64,000 nt of DNA from Methylibium sp965279545 (GTDB taxonomy: Bacteria > Pseudomonadota > Gammaproteobacteria > Burkholderiales > Burkholderiaceae_C), in NCBI RefSeq assembly GCF_965279545.1, contig NZ_OZ257250.1, positions 2,356,001 through 2,420,000 of the forward strand. Direction: 5' to 3'. Positions 53,851-63,188 of the stretch are shown one piece after another (the first letter of the stretch is position 1; the number at the start of each line of letters is the position of its first letter). Made by a program: the position numbers and the translations under genes. Under the pieces are notes generated by a model, which was not told the origin of the DNA, did no database searches, and saw only the letters and a list, made by a program, of their open reading frames with translations.

Positions 53851-54969
53851 CTACAGCGGCAGGCGCCGCAGCGTTTCGTCGGCCAGCGCGAGGCAGGAGG
53901 TCAGGCCGGGCGACTCGATGCCCAGCAGGTTCACCAGGCCGTCGACGCCGTGCTCGGCGGGCCCGTCGATGCGGAAGTCCGGCGCCGGCGCGCCCGGCCC
54001 CGCGAGCTTGGGCCGCACGCCGCTGTAGGCCGGCTGCAATGCGGCGTCGGGCAGCGCCGGCCAGTAGCGGCGGATCTCGGCATAGAAGACCTCGGCCCGC
54101 GCCGCATCGACGCGGTAGTCGAGCTGACCTTCTGCATCGGCATCCGCTTCGGGTTCGATCCACTGCACGTCGGGGCCGAAGCGCGCCTGGCCACCGAGAT
54201 CGAGCGTCAGGTGCACGCCGAGACCGGCGGCCTCGGGCATCGGGTAGACGAGGCGCGAGAACGGCGCGCGGCCGGGCAGGCTGAAGTAGTTGCCCTTCGC
54301 GAAATGCGCGCGCAGCTGAAAGGCCGCCGGCAGACCGTCGGTGCGCTGCGTCAGCGCGGGGGCCCACAGCCCGGCGGCGTTGACGACGATGCGCGCGCCG
54401 AGCGTCATGCCGGCCGCCTGCACGCGGTGCGGACGGCCGCACTCGATGCGCTCCACGCGCGAGGCGAGCGCGACCACGCCGCCGGCCGCTTCGAGGTCGC
54501 CCTGCAGCGCGAGCATCAGGCCGTGGCTGTCGACGATGCCGGTCGACGGCGACAGCAGCGCCTCGGTGCAGGCCAGTGCGGGCTCGAGCGACAGCGCCTC
54601 GGCGCGCGACAGCGGCTGCAGGTCGCCGACGCCGTTCTCGACGCCGCGGCGCTGCAGCGCCTGCAGCGCCGGGCGCTGCGCCTCGCTGGTGGCCACGATC
54701 AGCTTGCCGCAGCGCCGGTGCGCGATGCCGCGCTCGGCGCAGTAGGCGTACAGCGCCGCATTGCCGGCCACGCACAGGCGGGCCTTCAGCGAGCCGGTCG
54801 GGTAGTACAGGCCGGCGTGGATGACCTCGCTGTTGCGCGAGCTGGTGCCCGTGCCGATCGCGGTCTCGGCTTCGAGCACCAGCGTCTCGAGCCCGCGCTG
54901 CGCCAGCGCGCGGCCGATCGCCAGCCCCACGACCCCGGCACCGACCACCACTGCATCGACCTGTTCCAT
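53851..54969 (-). CDS. lhgO: FAD-dependent oxidoreductase, L-2-hydroxyglutarate dehydrogenase type
   Basis: The 372-residue protein has an N-terminal FAD motif VVVGAGVVGLAIGRALAQRG and family segments SSRNSEVIHAGLYYPTGSLKA, STGIVDSHGLM and the C-terminal NLLGIESPGLTSCLALA, matching the LhgO/L2HGDH branch of D-amino-acid-oxidase-like enzymes. These oxidise L-2-hydroxyglutarate to 2-oxoglutarate. The C-terminal end of the gene lies 89 bp from the start of gspA, on the same strand. Confidence 0.88.
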   Translation of the reverse strand: MEQVDAVVVGAGVVGLAIGRALAQRGLETLVLEAETAIGTGTSSRNSEVIHAGLYYPTGSLKARLCVAGNAALYAYCAERGIAHRRCGKLIVATSEAQRPALQALQRRGVENGVGDLQPLSRAEALSLEPALACTEALLSPSTGIVDSHGLMLALQGDLEAAGGVVALASRVERIECGRPHRVQAAGMTLGARIVVNAAGLWAPALTQRTDGLPAAFQLRAHFAKGNYFSLPGRAPFSRLVYPMPEAAGLGVHLTLDLGGQARFGPDVQWIEPEADADAEGQLDYRVDAARAEVFYAEIRRYWPALPDAALQPAYSGVRPKLAGPGAPAPDFRIDGPAEHGVDGLVNLLGIESPGLTSCLALADETLRRLPL

Positions 54970-55109
54970 CCGCCCGTCCTCGCATCGCCCTCACCACGGG
55001 GCCCGAGCCGCGATGCTAAGGCCGACACGGGTTGCGCCCGCAAGCCGGGCGCCGGGCCCCACCTCCACTCCCCACGGGGGGCGCGGGATGCCGCGGCCGG
55101 AGGCGCTGC

Positions 55110-55616
55110 TCAGCGCCGGGTCTTCTTCGGCACACCCAGGCGACGCGCGTTGGCGGTCGCGGTGCGGTGCACCGGCGCGAGGGCGCGGTCGGTCACGCGC
55201 GCCGCGGCATCGGAGGCGCGTTGCAGGGTCGGCGTGCGCCGCATCACGGTGCTCACCAGCGCCTTGTGGCGGCGCATCGCCTGGGCCGGCGTGCGGCTGC
55301 CGGCCAGCGACAAGGCATTGTTCATGATTGCCATCCAGCCCTGCACCGTCTGCGCGCCCAGGGTCTGCAGCGCCGGCGTCCACGCGCTGCCGAGGGCCGC
55401 CGCCGACTGCGAGAAGGCATCGACCTTCTCGCTGCTCATCAGCGCGAACTCGCGCTGGTCGGCCTGCGAGGGCAGCGGGCCGGCGGTCGCCAGGCGCGCG
55501 CTGCGGGTCACGATGACCTGCGAGGACGCCAGCAGCATTTCCCGCGTCTTGCTGGCCACGCCCAGCCACAGGCCGATCGGAAAGAACATCGAATTCGGAA
55601 GGCCGGTGGATTTCAT
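55110..55616 (-). CDS. Phasin-like polyhydroxyalkanoate granule protein
   Basis: The 168-residue helical protein resembles the phasins that coat polyhydroxyalkanoate granules: WLGVASKTREMLLASSQVI, then QREFALMSSEKVDAFSQSA and TPALQTLGAQTVQGW. A basic C-terminal tail (SDAAARVTDRALAPVHRTAT to PKKTRR) could contact DNA or polymer. The ATG at 55614-55616 was chosen; upstream in-frame sequence lacks family support. No PHA synthase is nearby. Confidence 0.75.
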   Translation of the reverse strand: MKSTGLPNSMFFPIGLWLGVASKTREMLLASSQVIVTRSARLATAGPLPSQADQREFALMSSEKVDAFSQSAAALGSAWTPALQTLGAQTVQGWMAIMNNALSLAGSRTPAQAMRRHKALVSTVMRRTPTLQRASDAAARVTDRALAPVHRTATANARRLGVPKKTRR

Positions 55617-55887
55617 GAGCGCTTTCTGGCATGAGGGTTCAGGTATCGCGGAGCCGCGTGACACCGACCTTACACCGGACCGGAAACGGGACGCACCGCG
55701 CAAAAAAAGCCGGTGGCGCCGGTTCTTCGCGAAGGGATCGGGCCGATCGGCTCGCTCGTGCCGAAAACGGGCCTGGGGGTGCGCGGCGGTGGCTAACATC
55801 CGCGCAGGCGTGCCGGACGCTCCATTCCGGCGATCGATCGCAGGGGTGCCGTCTCCTGCCGTCCTTCCCCGGTGCGATTGCCCCAGC

Positions 55888-57267
55888 ATGCGACTCAAGA
55901 GCAAGATCGTCCTCCTCGCCGTCGCGCCGCTGCTGGCGTCGATCGTGCTGATCGCCCTGGCCGTGCGCCACCAGGAGCGGGCCCTGGCGGTGCGCGAACG
56001 CGAACTGGTCGAGAGCGCCTACATGAGCTCCAAGCGGACCGAGCTGCGTCACTATGTCGAGCTCGCGCAGAGCACGATCGCGCCGCTCTACGACTCGGGC
56101 GACGACAGCGAAGCGGCGCGCCAGGCCGCGATGAAGCTGCTGGCCTCGCTGGACTACGGCGCCGACGGCTACTTCTTCCTCTACGACCTGCAGGGCAAGA
56201 GCCTGATGCACCCGCGCCAGCCCGAGCTGGTGGGCAACGACCTGTGGGAACTGCGCGACGACGCCGGTCAGCCGACCATCCAGCAGCTGATCGCCAAGGC
56301 GCGCGACGGCGGCGGCTTCATCGACTACCTGTGGCGCAAGCCCTCGACGCGCCAGACCACGCCCAAGCTCGGCTACGTGGTCGCGCTGCCGCGCTGGAAC
56401 TGGATGCTCGGCACCGGCCTCTACCTCGACGACGTGCAGGCCACGATGGCGCAGCTGGACCACCAGGTCGCGGCCAACATCGAGACCACCTTCCTGTGGA
56501 TCGCCGGCATCGCGCTGTCCGGCATCGCGCTGATCACGCTGTGCGGCCTGGCGCTGAACCTGAGCGAGCACAAGGAGGCCGATGCCAAGCTGCGCCAGCT
56601 GGCGCACGAGGTGGTGCAGTCGCAGGAGTCGGAGCGCGCCCACCTGTCGCGCGAGCTGCACGACGGCACCAGCCAGACGCTGGTGTCGATCAAGCTGCTG
56701 ATCGAGTCGGCGATCGAGCAGATCGAGCGCGAGCCCGCTCAGGCGGCACAGCCGCTGGAGCGCGCCGCCGTACGGCTGGCCGATGCGCTCACCGAGGTGC
56801 GGCGCATCTCGCACCGGCTGCGCCCGGCGACGCTGGACGTGCTGGGCCTGCCGGCCGCGCTGCAGCACCTGGGCCAGGAGTTCGGCGACCACAGCGGTCT
56901 GGCGTTCTCGATGCGCATGCGCGGTCCGTCGGCCGATCTGCCGGACGACGTGAAGACCGTGCTGTTCCGCGTGACGCAGGAGGCGCTGACCAACATCGAG
57001 AAGCATGCCGCGGCGCAGTCGGTGCGCATCCGGCTGGCGTTCCGGCCCAGCGGACTGCGGCTGGCCATCCTGGACGACGGCCGCGGCTTCGACCTCGCCG
57101 CGGTGCAGCTCGACCCGCGCCGCGGCATCGGACTGCGCAACATGCGTGAACGCCTGGCCTCGATCGGCGGCTCGTTCACCATCCGCTCGCGCAGCGGCCT
57201 GACCGAGGTCGTCGCCGAGGTGTCCGAAACGCAGCTGCGGCAGCTGCGCCGGCCGCGGGAGGCTTGA
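55888..57267 (+). CDS. Cache-domain sensor histidine kinase (NarX-type)
   Basis: The 459-residue protein has a transmembrane helix (about 8-28), an extracytoplasmic single Cache domain (about 35-190; YGADGYFFLYDLQGKSLMHP is characteristic), a second helix (about 200-222), a HisKA_3 dimerisation domain with the phospho-His in HLSRELHDGTSQTL (near residue 257), and a HATPase with DDGRGFD and GIGLRNMRER. It senses a small periplasmic solute. Its stop is 5 bp from the response regulator start, and cstA follows, so uptake of an organic acid is the likely output. Confidence 0.9.
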   Translation: MRLKSKIVLLAVAPLLASIVLIALAVRHQERALAVRERELVESAYMSSKRTELRHYVELAQSTIAPLYDSGDDSEAARQAAMKLLASLDYGADGYFFLYDLQGKSLMHPRQPELVGNDLWELRDDAGQPTIQQLIAKARDGGGFIDYLWRKPSTRQTTPKLGYVVALPRWNWMLGTGLYLDDVQATMAQLDHQVAANIETTFLWIAGIALSGIALITLCGLALNLSEHKEADAKLRQLAHEVVQSQESERAHLSRELHDGTSQTLVSIKLLIESAIEQIEREPAQAAQPLERAAVRLADALTEVRRISHRLRPATLDVLGLPAALQHLGQEFGDHSGLAFSMRMRGPSADLPDDVKTVLFRVTQEALTNIEKHAAAQSVRIRLAFRPSGLRLAILDDGRGFDLAAVQLDPRRGIGLRNMRERLASIGGSFTIRSRSGLTEVVAEVSETQLRQLRRPREA

Positions 57268-57272
57268 GCGCC

Positions 57273-57914
57273 ATGGACTCGCCAAGGATCCGCCTGCTGA
57301 TCGTCGACGACCACCCGCTGGTGCGCGAGGGCCTGCGCGCGCGGCTGCAGGCGATGCCCTGGCTGGAGATCGTCGGTGAGGCGGGCAGCGCGCGCGAGGC
57401 ACTCGAGCTGATACCGCAATGCCGCCCGGGCCTGGTGCTGATGGACATCGGCATGCGCGAGATCAACGGCATCGAACTCACGCGCATGCTGGCGCAGCGC
57501 CACCCGGCGGTCGCGGTGCTGGTGCTCAGCATGTACGACAACCCCGAGTACGTGCAGCAGGCGATGCAGGCCGGCGCGCGCGGCTATGTGCTGAAGGACG
57601 CGCCGTCGGCCGACATCATCGCGGCGATCGAGGCGGTCTGTGCCGGCGGCACCTTCCTGAGCCCGGCGGTGTCGAAGCGCCTGTTCCGCGGCCAGGCACC
57701 GAAGCCGCTGGTCTCGAACCGCGAGAGCGAGATCCTCGCCTGCCTGGCCGACGGGCTGTCGAGCAAGCAGATCGCCGAGCAGTTGGGCCTGAGCGTGCGC
57801 ACCGTCGAGACGCACCGCCAGAACATCAAGCGCAAGCTCGGCATCGAAGGCCAGGCCGAGCTGATCAAGTACGCGGTCGAGCACGGCCGGCGCTACCGAG
57901 ACGGCGACGGCTGA
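57273..57914 (+). CDS. NarL/LuxR-family response regulator
   Basis: The 213-residue protein has a receiver domain (LLIVDDHPLVREGL with the acidic pair, phospho-Asp in LVLMDIGM near residue 57, and Lys in YVLKDAP) and a C-terminal LuxR helix-turn-helix (SNRESEILACLADGLSSKQI, then VRTVETHRQNI). The ATG at 57273 has GGGAGG ten bases upstream; a TTG at 57264 is too close to that SD. It is the partner of the upstream kinase and probably activates cstA. Confidence 0.92.
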   Translation: MDSPRIRLLIVDDHPLVREGLRARLQAMPWLEIVGEAGSAREALELIPQCRPGLVLMDIGMREINGIELTRMLAQRHPAVAVLVLSMYDNPEYVQQAMQAGARGYVLKDAPSADIIAAIEAVCAGGTFLSPAVSKRLFRGQAPKPLVSNRESEILACLADGLSSKQIAEQLGLSVRTVETHRQNIKRKLGIEGQAELIKYAVEHGRRYRDGDG

Positions 57915-57948
57915 GAAAAGGCGGCCCGCTACAGCGCGCCGATTTGCC

Positions 57949-57973
57949 CCCTCTCCCGCGGCGCGGGAGAGGG
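57949..57973. other. 11-bp perfect hairpin after the response regulator gene
   Basis: CCCTCTCCCGC and GCGGGAGAGGG form a perfect stem around GGC, 35 bp after the regulator stop. No T-run follows in either direction, so it is at best a weak or Rho-assisted terminator. This kind of hairpin is also a common dispersed element in Proteobacteria. Confidence 0.45.
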
Positions 57974-58103
57974 AGTTGACCGTCGCCATCCGGTCTGATC
58001 CCTAAGTGGTCTCACGCAGACCGCTACGTGGTGCGACGCTTGTTTGCGTGCGCACCGCTGCGGACACTGACGCCCATGCCAGTGCATCCGGGTCGCCCGA
58101 CCG

Positions 58104-58120
58104 CGGGGTGCAAATCCCCG
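58104..58120 (+). promoter_or_regulatory. Small hairpin directly upstream of the cstA ribosome binding site
   Basis: CGGGG-TGCAAAT-CCCCG forms a 5-bp stem with a 7-nt loop six bases before the SD AGGAGA (58127-58132) of cstA. Its position could affect translation. It resembles a tRNA T-arm but no tRNA is present. Confidence 0.3.
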
Positions 58121-58138
58121 GCGTTCAGGAGACACCCC

Positions 58139-60199
58139 ATGACCCATCTACGCAAGCACCTCGTCTGGGTGCTCATCGCCATCGTCGGCGCGTTCGCGCT
58201 GGCCACCATCGCGCTGCAGCGCGGCGAGGCCATCAGCGCCCTGTGGGTCGTGGTGGCCGCGCTGTGCGTCTACCTCATCGCCTACCGCTACTACAGCCTG
58301 TTCATCGCCACCGAGGTGCTGGGGCTGGACGCGAACCGGCAGACGCCGGCCTACCGGCACAACGACGGCCTGGACTACGTGCCGACCAACAAGTACGTGC
58401 TCTACGGCCACCACTTCGCGGCGATCGCCGGCGCCGGCCCGCTGGTCGGCCCGGTGCTGGCCGCGCAGATGGGCTACCTGCCCGGCATGCTGTGGCTGCT
58501 GGCCGGCGTGGTGTTCGCCGGCGCGGTGCAGGACTTCGTCGTGCTGTTCATCTCGACACGGCGCGACGGCCGCTCGCTGGGCGAGCTGGTGAAGCAGGAG
58601 ATGGGCACGGTGCCGGGGCTCATCACGCTGTTCGGCGCCTTCATGATCATGATCATCATCCTGGCGGTGCTGGCGCTGATCGTCGTCAAGGCGCTGGCGC
58701 ACTCGCCGTGGGGCGCGGTGACCGTCGGGCTGACGATCCCGGTCGCGCTGTTCATGGGCCTCTACAGCCGCTACCTGCGCCCGGGGCGCATCGGCGAAGT
58801 GTCGGTGATCGGCTTCGTGCTGCTGATGGCCGCCATCTGGCTGGGCGGCTGGGTGCACGAGCAGCCGGCGCTGTCGGCGCTGTTCGACTTCGACGGCAAG
58901 GCCCTGACCTGGATGCTGATCGGCTACGGCTTCATCGCCTCGGTGCTGCCGGTGTGGCTGCTGCTGGCGCCACGCGACTACCTGTCGACCTTCCTGAAGA
59001 TCGGCACCATCATCGCGCTGGCGATCGGCATCCTGATCGTCGCGCCGACGCTGCAGATGCCGGCGCTGACCCAGTTCGCGCAGGGCAACGGCCCGGTGTG
59101 GTCGGGCAAGCTGTTCCCCTTCCTGTTCATCACCATCGCCTGCGGCGCGGTGTCGGGCTTCCATGCGCTGATCGCCTCGGGCACGACGCCGAAGATGCTG
59201 GAGAACGAGACCCACGCGCGCTTCATCGGCTACGGTGGCATGCTGGCCGAGTCCTTCGTCGCGATCATGGCGCTGGTGGCGGCCTCGGTGATCCAGCCGG
59301 GCATCTACTTCGCGATGAACAGCCCGGCCGCGCTGGTCGGCACGACGCCGGAGGCGGTGGCGCAGACGCTGTCGACCTGGGGCTTCGTGATCACGCCCGA
59401 CGTGTTGATCCAGACCGCCAGGGACGTCGGCGAGAACACCATCCTCGCGCGCGCCGGCGGCGCACCCACGCTGGCCGTCGGCATGGCGCACATCCTGCAC
59501 CAGGTGATCGGCGGCCAGACGATGATGGCCTTCTGGTACCACTTCGCGATCCTGTTCGAGGCGCTCTTCATCCTGACCGCGGTGGACGCCGGCACGCGCG
59601 CCGGGCGCTTCATGCTGCAGGACTTGCTGGGCAACTTCATCCCGGCGATGAAGCGCACCGACTCGCTGGTGGCCAACCTGATCGCCACCGGCCTGTGCGT
59701 CGCGACCTGGGGTTACTTCCTGTACGCCGGCGTGGTCGATCCGCTGGGCGGCATCAACACGCTGTGGCCGCTGTTCGGCATCTCCAACCAGATGCTGGCC
59801 GCCGTCGCGCTGACGCTGGGCACCGTGGTGCTGTTCAAGATGAAGCGCCAGCGCTACGCCTGGGTCACCATCGCGCCGGCCGCCTGGCTGCTGATCTGCA
59901 CGCTGACCGCCGGCTGGCTGAAGCTGTTCTCGCCGGACGCGAAGGTCGGCTTCCTGGCCCACGCGCAGAAGTTCGGCGACGCGCTGTCTCAGGAGACCGT
60001 GCTGGCGCCGGCCAAGTCGCTCGACGCGATGCGCCACATCGTGCTCAACGACTACATCAACGCCAGCCTGTGCGTGCTGTTCATGCTGGTGGTGGTGAGC
60101 ACGGTGTTCTATGCGATCAAGGCCATCTCCAAGTCCATGGGCAGCCGGTCGCCGACCGTGCGCGAGACGCCGTTCGAACCGATGCCGCAGCGGGGCTGA
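58139..60199 (+). CDS. cstA: CstA-family pyruvate/peptide transporter
   Basis: The 686-residue membrane protein has about sixteen hydrophobic segments and CstA signatures: YGHHFAAIAGAGPLVGPVLA, then SGFHALIASGTTPKML and TLWPLFGISNQMLAAVAL. CstA/BtsT proteins import pyruvate and were earlier linked to peptide uptake in carbon starvation. The ATG at 58139 follows SD AGGAGA. It is downstream of a two-component system and upstream of its small partner ybdD, so the four genes look like one pyruvate-sensing and uptake unit. Confidence 0.94.
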   Translation: MTHLRKHLVWVLIAIVGAFALATIALQRGEAISALWVVVAALCVYLIAYRYYSLFIATEVLGLDANRQTPAYRHNDGLDYVPTNKYVLYGHHFAAIAGAGPLVGPVLAAQMGYLPGMLWLLAGVVFAGAVQDFVVLFISTRRDGRSLGELVKQEMGTVPGLITLFGAFMIMIIILAVLALIVVKALAHSPWGAVTVGLTIPVALFMGLYSRYLRPGRIGEVSVIGFVLLMAAIWLGGWVHEQPALSALFDFDGKALTWMLIGYGFIASVLPVWLLLAPRDYLSTFLKIGTIIALAIGILIVAPTLQMPALTQFAQGNGPVWSGKLFPFLFITIACGAVSGFHALIASGTTPKMLENETHARFIGYGGMLAESFVAIMALVAASVIQPGIYFAMNSPAALVGTTPEAVAQTLSTWGFVITPDVLIQTARDVGENTILARAGGAPTLAVGMAHILHQVIGGQTMMAFWYHFAILFEALFILTAVDAGTRAGRFMLQDLLGNFIPAMKRTDSLVANLIATGLCVATWGYFLYAGVVDPLGGINTLWPLFGISNQMLAAVALTLGTVVLFKMKRQRYAWVTIAPAAWLLICTLTAGWLKLFSPDAKVGFLAHAQKFGDALSQETVLAPAKSLDAMRHIVLNDYINASLCVLFMLVVVSTVFYAIKAISKSMGSRSPTVRETPFEPMPQRG

Positions 60200-60213
60200 A
60201 GCGGGTCGATGCC

Positions 60214-60432
60214 ATGGCGAACGGCAGCTTCACCGGCCTGGTGCGCGACGTCGAGAAGGCCGGCCGCTACCTCGGCCAGGCCCTGCGGCTGATGGTCGGC
60301 CAGCCCGACTACGAGGTCTATGTGGCCCATGCGAAGTCGGTCCATCCGGACCGGCCGGTGATGAGCTACGAGGCCTTCTTCCACGAGCGCCAGCAGGCCC
60401 GCTACGGCTCGCGCACCGGCCGCTGCTGCTGA
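60214..60432 (+). CDS. ybdD: YbdD/YjiX-family (DUF466) small protein, CstA partner
   Basis: The 72-residue protein matches YbdD: KAGRYLGQALRLMVGQPDYE, then MSYEAFFHERQQARYG and a terminal RCC. DUF466 proteins are encoded beside CstA/BtsT and are needed for pyruvate transport in some bacteria. The ATG at 60214 lies 14 bp after the cstA stop. Confidence 0.9.
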   Translation: MANGSFTGLVRDVEKAGRYLGQALRLMVGQPDYEVYVAHAKSVHPDRPVMSYEAFFHERQQARYGSRTGRCC

Positions 60433-60538
60433 CGCATTCGCCCTGGTTTGCCCCGGTCTCCCGGCACGAGCGGGAGAGCCGGGACCTCGAAGCCGGCGCG
60501 CAAGACGCGCCGGCCGTCCGGTGGGTCGCGGCGAGCCG

Positions 60539-63106
60539 TCAGCCTGCGGCGACGCGACGCGCCAGGTGCGCCATCGCTTCCTCGACCTGGTCGACCAGCA
60601 CCAGACAGAGTTCGCCGGGTTGCAACCGGTCGAGCGCGGTGTCGATGGCGGTGAACTCGCCGTGGATCTCGTCGACGCGCTGCGTGCGCATCGCGCCCTC
60701 GAGACCCTCGCGCAGCAGGGCGATCACTTCGCCGTCGGCCCGGCCGCGCTGGGCGGCGTCCTGGTAGAGCAACACGTCGTCGAAGGCGGCGCCGAGGATC
60801 TGGGTCTGCTCGCGGATGTCGTCATCGCGTCGGTCGCCGGCGCCGCTGATGACCACCGAGCGGCGCGTCGCCGGCATCGCCTGGACCGCCGCCACCAGGG
60901 CGCGCATGGCATCCGGGTTGTGGCCGTAGTCGGCAATCACCGTGGCGCCCTTGTAGTCCATCACGTTGAAGCGGCCCGGCGCGTTGTCGGCGTCGTTGAC
61001 GAAGCTCGCGAGACCGCGGCGCACCGTGTCCCAGTCCAGCCCGACGCCCCAGGCCGCCGCCACGGCGGCCATCGCGTTCTCGATCTGGAAGCCGATCGTG
61101 CCGCCGCGCGTGACGGGAATGTCGCGCAGCAGCAGCTTCTCGCGCCAGGCCCCTTGGACCGCGATCAGCGCGTCGCCTTCGACATAGACGCTGCGCTTGC
61201 CCTGCGCGCGGTGCGTGGCCATCACCGGATGGTGGCGGTCGGTTGCGAAGAAGATCACGTCGCCCGGGCAGGTGCCTGCCATCGCTGCCACGTTGGGATC
61301 GGCGGCATTGAGCACGGCATAGCCGCTGGCCGCCACGTTCTGCACGATCACGCGCTTGAGCACCGCGAGGTCCTCGACGGTCGTGATGTAGTTGAGTCCG
61401 AGATGGTCGCCGCTGCCGATGTTGGTGACCACCGCCACCTGGCATCGGTCGAAACCCAGGCCCTCGCGCAGCACACCGCCACGCGCGGTCTCGAACACCG
61501 CGGCGTCGACGTCGGGGTGCATCAACACATTGCGCGCACTTTTGGGACCGCTGCAGTCGCCGCTGTCGGTCTGGCGGCCCTCGACGTAGACGCCGTCGGT
61601 GTTGGTCATGCCCACCCGCAGCCCGCTGGTCGCGAACAGGTGGGCGATCAGCCGCGCAGTGGTGGTCTTGCCGTTGGTGCCGGTGACGGCCACCACCGGG
61701 ATGCGCCCCTCGTCGCCATGGCTGAACAGGTGATGGATCATCGCCTCGCCGACGTGGCGGCCCTTGCCGAAGGACGGCGACAGGTGCATGCGCAGCCCGG
61801 GCGCGGCGTTGACCTCGACCACGCCGCCACTCTGCTCCTCGAGCGGACGCCCGACGGTCTCGCACACCACATCGACGCCGCAGATGTGCAGGCCGATCAT
61901 CTGCGCCGCGGCAACGGCGCGCGCGGCCACGTCGGGGTGGACGTCGTCGGTCACGTCGGCCGCGGTGCCCCCGGTGCTCAGGTTGGCGTTGTTGCGCAGG
62001 ATCGCGCGCCGACCCTTCTCGGGCACCGAATCCGGTTGCAGGCCCTGGGCGCCGAGCCGCGCAACGGCGATCTCGTCGAAGCGGATCTTGGTCAGCGAGG
62101 TCGCATGGCCCTCGCCGCGCCGCGGATCGGCGTTGACGATATCGACCAGCTCGCGCACCGTGTGCACGCCGTCGCCGATCACGTGCGGCGGCTCGCGCCG
62201 CGCCGCGGCCACCAGCCGGTCGCCGACCACCAGCAGCCGGAAGTCGCTGCCGTGCAGGAACTTCTCGACCATCACCTCGCCGATCTCGGCCGCGGCCTTG
62301 TAGGCCACGTCGAGGTGGGCGCGGTCGACGATGTTGACGGTGACGCCCTTGCCCTGGTTGCCGTCCTGCGGCTTCACCACCACCGGCAGACCGATCTCGA
62401 CGGCGACCGCCCAGGCCTCGTCGGCGCTGGCCACCGGCCGGCCGATCGGCACCGGCACGCCGGCGGCGCGCAGCAGGGTCTTGGTCAGGTCCTTGTCCTG
62501 CGCGATGGCCTCGGACACCGCGCTGGTCGAGTCGACCTCGGCGGCCTGGATGCGCCGCTGCCGCGAGCCCCAGCCGAACTGGACCATGCTGCCCTGGGTC
62601 AGGCGGCGGTAAGGGATGCCACGCGCCAGCGCCGCGTCGACGATGGCGCCGGTGCTCGGGCCCAGGCGCAACTCTTCGTCGGTCTCGCGCAGGCGCGTGA
62701 TCGCCGCGTCGACATCGAAGCCGCGGCCGTGCAGCGCGGCTTCGATCAGTTCACAAGCGAGCTGGAACGCGAGACGGCCGACCTCCTCCTCGCTGTACTC
62801 GACGACCACCTGGTAGACGCCGGGCTCGACGGTCGCCGAGGTGCGGCTGAAGGTCACCGGACAGCCCGCCTGCGCCTGCAGCGCCAGCGTTGCCGCCTCG
62901 AGCAGGTGAGCCAGCGAAACCGGCGCGCCATGCGCGGCCGACTTCAGCGCGCCGATACCCGGGAAGAGCGCACGCAGACGCGCTTCCAGGCCGGCGGGAT
63001 CGGCGATCTCGCACTCGGGCGCGGTGCACGAGACGATCGCCTCGATCGCGGTGTGCCGGCTCCACAGATTGGGGCCGCGCAGGGCTCGGATGCGGGAAAC
63101 TTCCAT
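60539..63106 (-). CDS. cphA: Cyanophycin synthetase CphA
   Basis: The 855-residue enzyme polymerises aspartate and arginine into cyanophycin. The N-terminal domain is followed by an ATP-grasp domain (about 215-470; LPVVVKPQDGNQGKGVTVNI, VVEVNAAPGLRMHL) and a Mur-ligase domain with P-loop VTGTNGKTTTARL (near residues 472-484), TARGGVLREGLGFDRC and the late DYGHNPDAM. All expected active-site segments look intact. A second, degenerate cphA lies 82 bp upstream on the same strand. No cyanophycinase is visible in the window. Confidence 0.95.
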   Translation of the reverse strand: MEVSRIRALRGPNLWSRHTAIEAIVSCTAPECEIADPAGLEARLRALFPGIGALKSAAHGAPVSLAHLLEAATLALQAQAGCPVTFSRTSATVEPGVYQVVVEYSEEEVGRLAFQLACELIEAALHGRGFDVDAAITRLRETDEELRLGPSTGAIVDAALARGIPYRRLTQGSMVQFGWGSRQRRIQAAEVDSTSAVSEAIAQDKDLTKTLLRAAGVPVPIGRPVASADEAWAVAVEIGLPVVVKPQDGNQGKGVTVNIVDRAHLDVAYKAAAEIGEVMVEKFLHGSDFRLLVVGDRLVAAARREPPHVIGDGVHTVRELVDIVNADPRRGEGHATSLTKIRFDEIAVARLGAQGLQPDSVPEKGRRAILRNNANLSTGGTAADVTDDVHPDVAARAVAAAQMIGLHICGVDVVCETVGRPLEEQSGGVVEVNAAPGLRMHLSPSFGKGRHVGEAMIHHLFSHGDEGRIPVVAVTGTNGKTTTARLIAHLFATSGLRVGMTNTDGVYVEGRQTDSGDCSGPKSARNVLMHPDVDAAVFETARGGVLREGLGFDRCQVAVVTNIGSGDHLGLNYITTVEDLAVLKRVIVQNVAASGYAVLNAADPNVAAMAGTCPGDVIFFATDRHHPVMATHRAQGKRSVYVEGDALIAVQGAWREKLLLRDIPVTRGGTIGFQIENAMAAVAAAWGVGLDWDTVRRGLASFVNDADNAPGRFNVMDYKGATVIADYGHNPDAMRALVAAVQAMPATRRSVVISGAGDRRDDDIREQTQILGAAFDDVLLYQDAAQRGRADGEVIALLREGLEGAMRTQRVDEIHGEFTAIDTALDRLQPGELCLVLVDQVEEAMAHLARRVAAG

Positions 63107-63188
63107 CGTTCTTCTTCTTGATCGTGGTTCCGGGTCGCCGTGGGATCACCGCTCGGGTCGCTTGTCGGGTCGAGGGTGCAGGCGCGCG

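Noticed and set aside
55710..55745. A T-run with a short stem on the minus strand upstream of the phasin gene
   Set aside because: The stem is only about 4 bp, and the placement upstream of a start codon makes a terminator role unlikely.
57949..57973. Intrinsic terminator after the response regulator
   Set aside because: The stem is perfect but there is no T-run on either strand, so I list it only as a hairpin.
58104..58120. tRNA-like T-arm upstream of cstA
   Set aside because: Only a 5-bp stem with a 7-nt loop is present. No acceptor, D or anticodon arm can be built around it.
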